Source: VRUE01 sp047519745 (GTDB lineage Bacteria; Actinomycetota; Thermoleophilia; Solirubrobacterales; 70-9). From it: DNA of 25,606 nucleotides. The DNA is taken from NCBI GenBank assembly GCA_047519745.1, contig JAPVSJ010000019.1, positions 1 to 25,606 on the forward strand. Direction: 5' to 3'. Positions 10,315 through 16,311 of the stretch are shown in pieces. The position numbers and the translations under genes were made by a program. Positions within the stretch are counted from its first letter, which is position 1. The number at the start of each line of letters is the position of its first letter. The notes under the pieces were generated by a model. It worked only from the letters and a program-made list of their open reading frames with translations. It made no database searches and had not been told where the DNA came from.

Positions 10315-10680
10315 ATGCCATCGGAGCGGACCCTGAAGCTTGCCGCGATCGGCACCCTGGCCGGCGTCTTCAGCGGCATCTTCGGCGTCGGCGGTGGCAC
10401 CGTGATCGTGCCCCTGCTGATCTTCTGGTTCGGCTACGGGGAGCGGCTGGCGACCGGCACCAGCCTCGGCGCGATCGTCCTGATCGGCCTGCTCGGCGCC
10501 GTCGCGCAAGGGGGCTTCTACGGCAACGTCCACGTCGTTACCGGGCTATTGCTCTCGATACCCGCGATCCTCGGCGTCGTCGCCGGCACCGCGATCCAGC
10601 AGCGCATTCCGCAGCGGGCCGTCTCCCTGCTCTTCGCGGCGCTGCTCGTCGGCGTCGCGATCGAGTTGATCGTCCGATGA
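10315..10680 (+). CDS. Half-size TauE/SafE-family transporter subunit 1
   Basis: This 121-residue, very hydrophobic protein corresponds to one of the two internal repeats of a TauE/SafE (DUF81) anion exporter, whose usual length is about 250 residues. It carries the family signature GVFSGIFGVGGGTVIVP, then GTSLGAIVLIGLLGAVAQ, GLLLSIPAILGVVAGTAI and the terminal helix SLLFAALLVGVAIELIV, giving about four membrane segments. The family exports sulfite or sulfoacetate, or moves related anions; the substrate here is unknown. The start has a TAGTAT element 6 bases upstream. Its stop overlaps the start of the second half by ATGA, which suggests coupled synthesis of a heterodimer. Confidence 0.85.
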   Translation: MPSERTLKLAAIGTLAGVFSGIFGVGGGTVIVPLLIFWFGYGERLATGTSLGAIVLIGLLGAVAQGGFYGNVHVVTGLLLSIPAILGVVAGTAIQQRIPQRAVSLLFAALLVGVAIELIVR

Positions 10681-11054
10681 GCACGGACGTGTTCTTCGCC
10701 GTTTTGATCGCTGTCGCCGGCGGGCTCGCCGGTGGCCTGGTCGGCGTCGGCGGTGGCGTTCTCTTCGTCCCTGCCCTGACGATCTTCATCGGCCTCTCCC
10801 AGGTCGAGGGTGAGTCGACCTCGCTGCTGATGATCGTCATCGTCGCCCTCGTCGGTGCAGCCCGCCAGAACGCCTACGGCAACCTCAACCTGCGCGACGC
10901 CCTCGTGATCGGCGCCCTCTCGCCGCTCGGCGTCCTGGTCGGCGTTGTCGTCGCCAACGAGGTCCCGCAGCGGATTCTCGAACTCAGCTTCGCCGCCCTG
11001 GTCCTCTTCATCGCCTACGGACTGGCACGTAGGGCTCTCTCCCCGCAGGCCTAG
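10677..11054 (+). CDS. Half-size TauE/SafE-family transporter subunit 2
   Basis: This 125-residue protein corresponds to the other repeat of a TauE/SafE exporter. The signature GGLVGVGGGVLFVPAL mirrors that of subunit 1. It is followed by SLLMIVIVALVGAARQ, a polar YGNLNLRD loop, LVIGALSPLGVLVGVVVA and ELSFAALVLFIAYGLA. The start ATG overlaps the stop of subunit 1 (10677-10680), and each half has its own start and complete membrane topology. This looks like a true gene pair rather than a frameshifted single gene, and the two proteins probably assemble side by side into the normal pseudo-symmetric transporter. The gap to the PAC2 gene holds that gene's own -10. Confidence 0.85.
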   Translation: MSTDVFFAVLIAVAGGLAGGLVGVGGGVLFVPALTIFIGLSQVEGESTSLLMIVIVALVGAARQNAYGNLNLRDALVIGALSPLGVLVGVVVANEVPQRILELSFAALVLFIAYGLARRALSPQA

Positions 11055-11068
11055 AGGCGGCGGGGCGC

Positions 11069-11074
11069 TACGCT
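11069..11074 (+). promoter_or_regulatory. -10 element of the PAC2-family gene
   Basis: TACGCT lies 6 bases before GTG 11081, placing the transcription start at the start codon. It supports GTG 11081 as the translation start. Confidence 0.55.
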
Positions 11075-11080
11075 CAACCT

Positions 11081-11953
11081 GTGGATTCGCTCACCTGGAA
11101 TGGGGACGTCCCCCAGCTTCGCTCTCCCGTCCTCGTCTGCGCCTTTCGGGGCTGGAACGACGCCGCCGGCGCCGCCTCGGCGGCCCTCGGCGCGGTCGCC
11201 GACTCCTTCGACGCCGAGCCGATTGCCGAGATCGACCCCGAGGACTACTTCGACTTCCAGGCGACGCGCCCGACGATCGTGCTCTCCGAAGGACAGACGC
11301 GCAGCATCGAGTGGCCGCAGAACGATCTGATCGCGATCCGCGTCCCCGGCGCCGACCGCGACCTCGTCCTCTTCGACGGCACCGAGCCCAACCTGCGCTG
11401 GCGCACCTTCTCCGAGACCATCGCGACCGCAGCCGACACGCTCGGGGTGGAGATGGTGATCACCCTGGGGGCATTGGTGGCCGAGGTCTCCCACACCCTG
11501 CCGGTGCCGATCACCGGTCTCGCCTCGGACGAGCAGCTGATCGACGAACTCGACCTGCAGCGCTCCAGCTACGAGGGCCCGACCGGGATCGTCGGCGTCG
11601 TCCACGACTGCTGCCGGCGGATCGGCATGACCTCCGCATCGTTGTGGGCGGCGGTGCCGCATTACGTCGCCGCGGTGCCCAACCCGAAGGCGGCGCTGGC
11701 CCTGCTGCGCCGGCTCGAGGGCCTGACCGGGATCGCCGTCGACGCCACCGGGCTGGAGGAGGAAACGGCGAGCTACGAGGAGCAGATCGGCCGCGCCGTC
11801 GCCGCCAACCCGGAAATCGCCGAACTCGTCGAGCGGATCGAGGTGGAGCAGGTGGAGCAGCTCGGTGAGGACAGCGAGGAGCTGCCGTCCGCGGACACGA
11901 TCGCCCGCGAGTTCCAGCAGTTCCTGCAGCAGCGCCGCGGCGAGTCGAACTGA
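11081..11953 (+). CDS. PAC2 family protein
   Basis: This 290-residue protein belongs to the PAC2 family, which is widespread in proteasome-bearing actinobacteria and archaea. Early motifs are PVLVCAFRGWNDAAGAAS and the acidic DPEDYFDFQATRP. The central fold includes VITLGALVAEVSHTLPVPITG and YEGPTGIVGVVHDCCRRIGM, followed by SLWAAVPHYVAAVPNPKA. The C-terminal quarter is a predicted coiled coil rich in Glu (VERIEVEQVEQLGEDSEEL). The name comes from similarity to eukaryotic proteasome assembly chaperone 2, and bacterial function is not settled. No proteasome genes are in the window. The start is a leaderless-type GTG. It converges on the helicase gene, with 1 bp between the stops. Confidence 0.87.
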   Translation: MDSLTWNGDVPQLRSPVLVCAFRGWNDAAGAASAALGAVADSFDAEPIAEIDPEDYFDFQATRPTIVLSEGQTRSIEWPQNDLIAIRVPGADRDLVLFDGTEPNLRWRTFSETIATAADTLGVEMVITLGALVAEVSHTLPVPITGLASDEQLIDELDLQRSSYEGPTGIVGVVHDCCRRIGMTSASLWAAVPHYVAAVPNPKAALALLRRLEGLTGIAVDATGLEEETASYEEQIGRAVAANPEIAELVERIEVEQVEQLGEDSEELPSADTIAREFQQFLQQRRGESN

Positions 11954-11971
11954 CTCAGCTCTCGGCCGCGG
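11935..11971. terminator. Interrupted hairpin spanning two convergent stop codons
   Basis: CCGCGGC (11935-11941) pairs with GCCGCGG (11965-11971), and inside it GAGTC (11942-11946) pairs with GACTC (11952-11956). The 8 unpaired bases lie on one side. Both stops (11951-11953 plus, 11955-11957 minus) are inside. There is no U-tract. Confidence 0.35.
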
Positions 11972-14909
11972 GGCAGATCAGCTTGTAGTCGCACCAGCCG
12001 CACACGGTCGGCGAGGGGCGTGGCTCGAAGTCCTGGCCGAGCACGCCCTCGCCGACCTGGAAGACGGTGCGCTCGACCCGTTCGGCGTCGTCGGGCAGGA
12101 CCGGCGCGGCGACCTTGTCCGCGTCGAGCACGTAGTAGTAGCTGCCGGTGTTGGCATCCAGATCCCAGGCCTCGCGCGCGGCGAGCCGATAGAGGGAGAG
12201 CTGCAGGTCGCTCTCCAGGGCCGCTTCGCTCTTGCGCTCGCCGGTCTTGTAGTCGATCAGCTCGTGGCCGCCGTCGGGCAGGCGGTCGACCCGATCCACC
12301 CGGCCCCGTACGTGGTGCTCGCCGATACGGAAGTCGAACTTGCGCTCCAGCCAGACCGGTTCGCCCTCGGACTCCCGCTCCCGCTCCCAGTAGAGGCGCA
12401 TCGCCTCCCGCGCGCGGTCGCGAAACTGCAGCTCGTCGTCGCTCGAGCCGAAGCCGGTGCGCCGCCAGCCCGCCTCGAACAGGCCGATCAGGCGACGCAG
12501 GCCCTCCTCGCTGCCCTGGTCATCGCCTTCCTTGTGAAAGCGCTCGAGCACGTTGTGGATGAGGATGCCGAAGCGCTGGTTGATCGTCGGCTCCTGGGGA
12601 ATGCCGAAGACCCGCCGGAACTTGTACTTCAGCGGGCAGGTGAGGTAGAGGTCGAGGTCGGAAGCGGAGAGGCTGAGTGCACCGTCGCCGCGGCGCGGCA
12701 GGAACGCCTCCAGCGACGGCTCCTGACGGGTGGCGATCAGCCTGCGCCGTCCCTCACGCTCACGCTCGGAGCCGAGCAGGTAGGCGTCGAGCGAGGAGGC
12801 ATCGAGCTCGGCCTGCTGCTCGGGGGTCGCGACCTGACGCAACAGTCCGTTGACGGCCTCGACCGCCTCCTCCGTCGCCTCGTCGCCGGGTCGCTGGGCG
12901 AGCGCCGCCAGCTTCAGCAGCTCCAGATACCGGGCGATCGCCCGGTTGACGTCGACCGCGGTATCGAGGCGCGGCTCCGAGAGCTCCCGGCCCGCTTTCC
13001 AGGAGGCCTCCAGCATCTCCTCGCGCAGCATGCGGTAGGTCGCGTGCAGGCCCTCGGCCGGGCCGAACAGCTCCTCTGCATGGGCCTCCTCCTCGGCATC
13101 GGAGTCGCGCAGCGCCGCAGCGTAGAAGTCCGACGGTCGGCTCTCGCCATCGTCGCCACGCTCGACCCGGGCGAAGACGAGTCCGCTACGGGCGGGTCGC
13201 CCGATCCGCTCGACTCCAGCCGCGCGCTCCATCCCAAGCACGAAGACATGCTCGAACTCCATCCCCTTGATGCCGTCGCGGGTCAAGCCCTGCACAGCTC
13301 CCGGCGCCGGCGGCTCGACCACTCCGGCCGGCTCGACCCCGGCGTCAGCGACCGCGCTGAGGTGGCGGATGAAATCTCGCGTCGAACCGTTGGGTTCGCG
13401 CCGCGCCCAAGCCGCGGCCAACTCCGCCAAGCGCGAGAGCCCGAGTAAGCGCTCGGCAACCTCGGGTTGCGCGGCGAAGAGACGCTGTCGGCGCAGCCCG
13501 ACAGCCTCGATAAGGCGGCGCACGAAGACATCGGCCCGCCGCTCCTCCATCGCGCCTGAGGCGGCCCCATAGAGCTTGAGAAAGGACTGAATTCGCTCCC
13601 TTGCCTCGGGCGGGATCTGGGGACTCTCGAGCGCAGCCTCGCAGCCCGAGACGAGGTCGAGCTTGCGCCGCCTGGCGATCGTCGTAAGCCGCGCTAAATC
13701 TGCCGAGCGCAGCTCGATCGGCGGCCGCGTCAAAGCCCGCGCCGCGGCCGCCGAGTCCTCGGGATCCGCAAGCACCCGCAACCAAGCGATCGCGTCCCGC
13801 ACCTCGGGTCGCTGAAACAGCGCCGCCGGACCTGAGAGATGGAACGGGATACCTCGCTCTTCCATCGCTGCCGCCACAGGTCCGCCCCGGGCGGAATCGT
13901 CGACAAGCACGCAGATTTCTTCCGGTTTGCTTCCCCCGGCCAGCAGATGCTCTGCCTCCCGCGCCACAGCTTGGGCCTGCGCCCGCTCATTCGTACAGCG
14001 CCAGAACTTCGTCTCGGGCTCCCGAAACTGCCGGGTCAGCTCGACCGTGGCCACAGACGATGAGGAGGGGGTGTCCGAGTGGGTGCTGGGTTTCTCGCCG
14101 GGCGGTGGTGCGGATCTCGATGAGCTGGCTGGGCGAGAAACAGGACGCCGCGCCCACTCGGACACCCCCTCCTCATCGTCTCCCGCGTCCAACGCATACA
14201 GCTGATTCGCGTTGTCTTCCCGCAGCGCCACGAGGATCGCCCGCTGGGCCGGGGTCGTGTCCTCCAGCTCGTCCACCATTAGGTACTCGAAGCGGTGTGC
14301 GATCTGAGCGCGGATGTCGGGACGCTCGGCGAAAAGCTTGCTCAGGGTGAGGTAGACATCGCAGCGATCGAGGCTGCAGGCGTTCGCGAGGAGCCGATCA
14401 TGCGCCGCGATCAGCTCGGCCAAGTCAGGATCGGGAGGCTCTGAGCCGGCCTTTACCTCGTCCATCTGCGCAAGTAAGCGGGCTAGTAGGCCGGCTGGAT
14501 TGCCCCGGATCTCGTGGTCTCTCAGCGGGAGCTCGTCCATCCGGTCGAGGAGAAGAGCGAGGCGCTCGGCTGGGCCAAGGACGCTGAAGAAGGGGTCGAG
14601 GCTCGCGGCCGTCGCGTACTCGCGCAGGAGTCGCTCGCTGAGCGTCTCCCAGGTGTCGATCCAGAGCTCCTCCAGGGGGCGGTCGAGGAGCTCCTCCACC
14701 CTCTCGCGCAGGCGTTGGGCGGTGGCCCGGGAGGACGCCAGGACGAGGACCCTTTCCGGTGTGGTCTCGGCTGCGACCAGCCGCTGGAAGCGTTGCGCCA
14801 GAACCTCGGTCTTGCCGGTCCCCGCCTCGCCGATCAGCAGGAGCGGCCCGGAGCGGTGGCGGATCGCGCGCTCCTGGGGCTCGGCGAGGGCCAGTGTCAC
14901 GTCAGTCAT
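11955..14909 (-). CDS. UvrD/AddB-like helicase with C-terminal FeS PD-(D/E)XK nuclease
   Basis: This 984-residue protein has an N-terminal superfamily 1 ATPase. PQERAI is at 11-16, Walker A GEAGTGKT at 27-34, and a Walker B-like MVDELEDT has the acid pair at 213-214. A motif V-like GIKGMEFEHVFVLGM is near 545-559. The C-terminal RecB-type nuclease has GRVDRVDRL and IDYKTGE (D886, K888). It is bracketed by the iron-staple cysteines C758 and C970-x2-C973-x5-C979, the pattern of AddB/AdnA-type nucleases. The likely role is processing of DNA ends for recombination. Motif III (GDxxQSIYxFRG) and motif VI (VAxTRA) are not recognisable, as in AddB, whose helicase is inactive. A 125-bp inverted repeat interrupts the motif III region. 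The ATG is leaderless-type (TAGCGT, 6 bases). No second subunit gene is adjacent. Confidence 0.88.
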   Translation of the reverse strand: MTDVTLALAEPQERAIRHRSGPLLLIGEAGTGKTEVLAQRFQRLVAAETTPERVLVLASSRATAQRLRERVEELLDRPLEELWIDTWETLSERLLREYATAASLDPFFSVLGPAERLALLLDRMDELPLRDHEIRGNPAGLLARLLAQMDEVKAGSEPPDPDLAELIAAHDRLLANACSLDRCDVYLTLSKLFAERPDIRAQIAHRFEYLMVDELEDTTPAQRAILVALREDNANQLYALDAGDDEEGVSEWARRPVSRPASSSRSAPPPGEKPSTHSDTPSSSSVATVELTRQFREPETKFWRCTNERAQAQAVAREAEHLLAGGSKPEEICVLVDDSARGGPVAAAMEERGIPFHLSGPAALFQRPEVRDAIAWLRVLADPEDSAAAARALTRPPIELRSADLARLTTIARRRKLDLVSGCEAALESPQIPPEARERIQSFLKLYGAASGAMEERRADVFVRRLIEAVGLRRQRLFAAQPEVAERLLGLSRLAELAAAWARREPNGSTRDFIRHLSAVADAGVEPAGVVEPPAPGAVQGLTRDGIKGMEFEHVFVLGMERAAGVERIGRPARSGLVFARVERGDDGESRPSDFYAAALRDSDAEEEAHAEELFGPAEGLHATYRMLREEMLEASWKAGRELSEPRLDTAVDVNRAIARYLELLKLAALAQRPGDEATEEAVEAVNGLLRQVATPEQQAELDASSLDAYLLGSEREREGRRRLIATRQEPSLEAFLPRRGDGALSLSASDLDLYLTCPLKYKFRRVFGIPQEPTINQRFGILIHNVLERFHKEGDDQGSEEGLRRLIGLFEAGWRRTGFGSSDDELQFRDRAREAMRLYWERERESEGEPVWLERKFDFRIGEHHVRGRVDRVDRLPDGGHELIDYKTGERKSEAALESDLQLSLYRLAAREAWDLDANTGSYYYVLDADKVAAPVLPDDAERVERTVFQVGEGVLGQDFEPRPSPTVCGWCDYKLICPAAES
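14056..14180. repeat. Long inverted repeat inside the helicase-nuclease gene
   Basis: Arms 14056-14083 and 14153-14180 are perfect 28-base reverse complements (left arm begins GACGATGAGG). Inside them, GTTTCTCGCC (14090-14099) pairs with GGCGAGAAAC (14132-14141), leaving a 32-base loop. The element is in frame and encodes residues of about 244-285, which are low-complexity Ser/Pro/Arg. Confidence 0.9.
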
Positions 14910-14915
14910 GGTCCA

Positions 14916-14921
14916 ACGCTA
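14916..14921 (-). promoter_or_regulatory. -10 element of the helicase-nuclease gene
   Basis: TAGCGT on the minus strand lies 6 bases before ATG 14909, with no Shine-Dalgarno sequence between. Confidence 0.55.
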
Positions 14922-14949
14922 CCGGGACGGCCACGCCGAGTGGCCTCCA

Positions 14950-14955
14950 TAGGAT
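14950..14955 (+). promoter_or_regulatory. -10 element of the IMPase-family gene
   Basis: TAGGAT lies 7 bases before ATG 14963. It overlaps an upstream in-frame ATG at 14954, which would be excluded from the transcript, so 14963 is the better start. Confidence 0.55.
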
Positions 14956-14962
14956 GCGGACG

Positions 14963-15787
14963 ATGGATGTCTTCTCCGCAGATTGGCTGGGAATCTGCCA
15001 GCGCATCGTCGCTGCCCAGCAGCGCCTGTTCGAGCAGACGCCAGGACGCGAGGCCCGCACCGAGTACGAGGGGGTGGGGGAGGGTGGCGATCGCAGCCTC
15101 GTCATCGACCGCCGCTGCGAGGACGTGGTCTTTGCCGAGCTGGAGCAGCTTGCGAGTGACGGGGCGTCGTTCGTGGCGATCTCGGAGGAGCGGGGCGAGG
15201 TCGTCTTCGGCGAAGGAGGGCCGGCCCGCGTCGTGATCGATCCGATCGACGGCTCGCTCAACGCCCGCCGCACGCTTCCCTCGCACAGCCTCAGCATCGC
15301 CGTGGCATCGGGTCCTTCGATGGCTGACGTCGAGTTCGGTTACGTGTACGACTTCGGCGCCGGCGAGGCTTTTGCGGCCGTCAGGGGCGAGGGAGCGACC
15401 CTTGGCGATGGCCCGATCGAGGTCGCCGGTGATACCGAGAAGCTGGAGCTGCTCGGGGTCGAGTCGGCCGAGCCGGGGCGCCTGCAACCCGTGGCGGCGG
15501 CGCTCGATGGCGGGGTCTACCGGCTGCGGGTGATCGGCTCGATTGCGATAACCGCCGCCTACGTCGCCGCGGGGCGGCTGGACGGGATGCTCAGCCTGCG
15601 TCCCTGCCGCTCGGTCGACGCCGCCGCCGCGCAGTTGATCGTCCGCGAGGCGGGCGGTCTCGTTGCCTTTGGCGAGCTGGCACTGAGCGATGCGGACCTG
15701 GGACTCGATGCCCGCTACCCGATCGCGGCGGCTGCCGGAGAACGTGGTCTGAAGCTCATCCGTAACGCATCGGGGGAGTCGGTTTAG
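14963..15787 (+). CDS. Inositol-monophosphatase-family sugar phosphatase
   Basis: This 274-residue protein is a Mg-dependent, Li-sensitive type phosphatase of the IMPase/FBPase fold. Metal ligands are seen in SEE (E75, E76) and in VIDPIDGSLNA (D93, D96). A late motif, SVDAAAAQLIVREAGG, keeps the Asp of the usual WDxAAG. GDRSLVIDRRCED near residue 35 corresponds to the N-terminal GD-x-VT-x-AD region, so the core is complete. Substrates in the family include inositol-1-phosphate, fructose-1,6-bisphosphate, histidinol-phosphate and PAP, and sequence alone does not choose among them. DPIDGS and the absence of a WDxAAG Trp lean towards archaeal-type IMPase/FBPase. It is divergent from the helicase gene (53 bp). 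Its TAG stop abuts the first SOS-type box of the next gene. Confidence 0.87.
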   Translation: MDVFSADWLGICQRIVAAQQRLFEQTPGREARTEYEGVGEGGDRSLVIDRRCEDVVFAELEQLASDGASFVAISEERGEVVFGEGGPARVVIDPIDGSLNARRTLPSHSLSIAVASGPSMADVEFGYVYDFGAGEAFAAVRGEGATLGDGPIEVAGDTEKLELLGVESAEPGRLQPVAAALDGGVYRLRVIGSIAITAAYVAAGRLDGMLSLRPCRSVDAAAAQLIVREAGGLVAFGELALSDADLGLDARYPIAAAAGERGLKLIRNASGESV

Positions 15788-15814
15788 AACAAGTGTTCGG
15801 AAGAACGTATGTTC
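15787..15814 (+). promoter_or_regulatory. Two tandem perfect LexA (SOS) boxes
   Basis: GAACAAGTGTTC (15787-15798) and GAACGTATGTTC (15803-15814) both fit GAAC-N4-GTTC, the LexA box of actinobacteria and Bacillus. The centres are 16 bp apart. They cover the -35 region and spacer of the promoter whose -10 is TACACT at 15817-15822. Confidence 0.8.
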
Positions 15815-15816
15815 GC

Positions 15817-15822
15817 TACACT
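15817..15822 (+). promoter_or_regulatory. -10 element of the basic-protein gene
   Basis: TACACT follows the second LexA box after 2 bases. Transcription would begin about 36 bases before ATG 15865, leaving room for the AAGGG ribosome site at 15851-15855. Confidence 0.55.
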
Positions 15823-15864
15823 CGCGAACCCCCGTCCCAAAACCATCTCGAAGGGATGATCTTC

Positions 15865-16305
15865 ATGGCCACCAAAGCCACTAAAGCAAGCAGCAACAGC
15901 TCCAAAGCGAAATCGCAGGCGAAAAGCGCCTCCACCCCTGCTCCCTCCCGCGTCGAGCAGGCGCGTGCCGCGGCCCAGAGCGCCGTCGACGTACCCGTCG
16001 GTGCCGTGCTCGAGGTCAGCGACCGCGTCGCCGAGCTGGTCGAGCCCTTCAGCGGCCGCGCGGCGGCCCAGAAGCAGCTCAAGTCCTACGGCACCCAGCT
16101 GCGTCGCACCGTCAAGCGCAGCGAGCGTCGCGGTGCCACCGCCCGCCGCAAGGCGGCCACCGAGGCGCGCAGGACCCGCAACAAAGTCGAGCGCGAGGCC
16201 CGCAAGCGCCAGCGCCGGGTCGAGACGACCCTGAAGCGCAACCGCACCGAGGTCGAGCAGCGCGTCCGCCGTGTCGGAGATCAACTGGCCGCGCTGAGGC
16301 CGTAG
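15865..16305 (+). CDS. Lys/Arg/Ala-rich basic protein under SOS-type control
   Basis: This 146-residue protein is about one quarter Lys plus Arg. The N-terminal 30 residues are low-complexity Ala/Lys/Ser/Thr, like histone-like tails. A middle amphipathic stretch, DVPVGAVLEVSDRVAELVEPF (described in two parts: DVPVGAVLEVSD and RVAELVEPF), resembles phasin or heparin-binding-haemagglutinin helices. The C-terminal 75 residues form a long, strongly basic helix or coiled coil (ATARRKAATEARRTRNKVER). There is no signal peptide or membrane segment. Start choice: AAGGG lies 9 bases before ATG 15865, while the in-frame ATG at 15856 and earlier starts overlap the promoter. The function is unknown; the promoter suggests a DNA-damage role such as nucleoid binding or compaction, and a phasin-like protein is the alternative. 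Confidence 0.75.
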   Translation: MATKATKASSNSSKAKSQAKSASTPAPSRVEQARAAAQSAVDVPVGAVLEVSDRVAELVEPFSGRAAAQKQLKSYGTQLRRTVKRSERRGATARRKAATEARRTRNKVEREARKRQRRVETTLKRNRTEVEQRVRRVGDQLAALRP

Positions 16306-16311
16306 GACACC

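Noticed and set aside
10670..10690. Possible frameshift splitting one TauE gene
   Set aside because: Each half has its own start and full repeat, and the ATGA junction is a normal coupling overlap.
11865..13448. 527-codon plus-strand frame opposite the helicase-nuclease
   Set aside because: It overlaps the end of the PAC2 gene and the FeS nuclease domain on the other strand, and has no domain.
14759..14962. N-terminal extension of the IMPase gene by 68 codons
   Set aside because: It is antisense to the helicase start and lies before the TAGGAT promoter, so it would not be transcribed from it.
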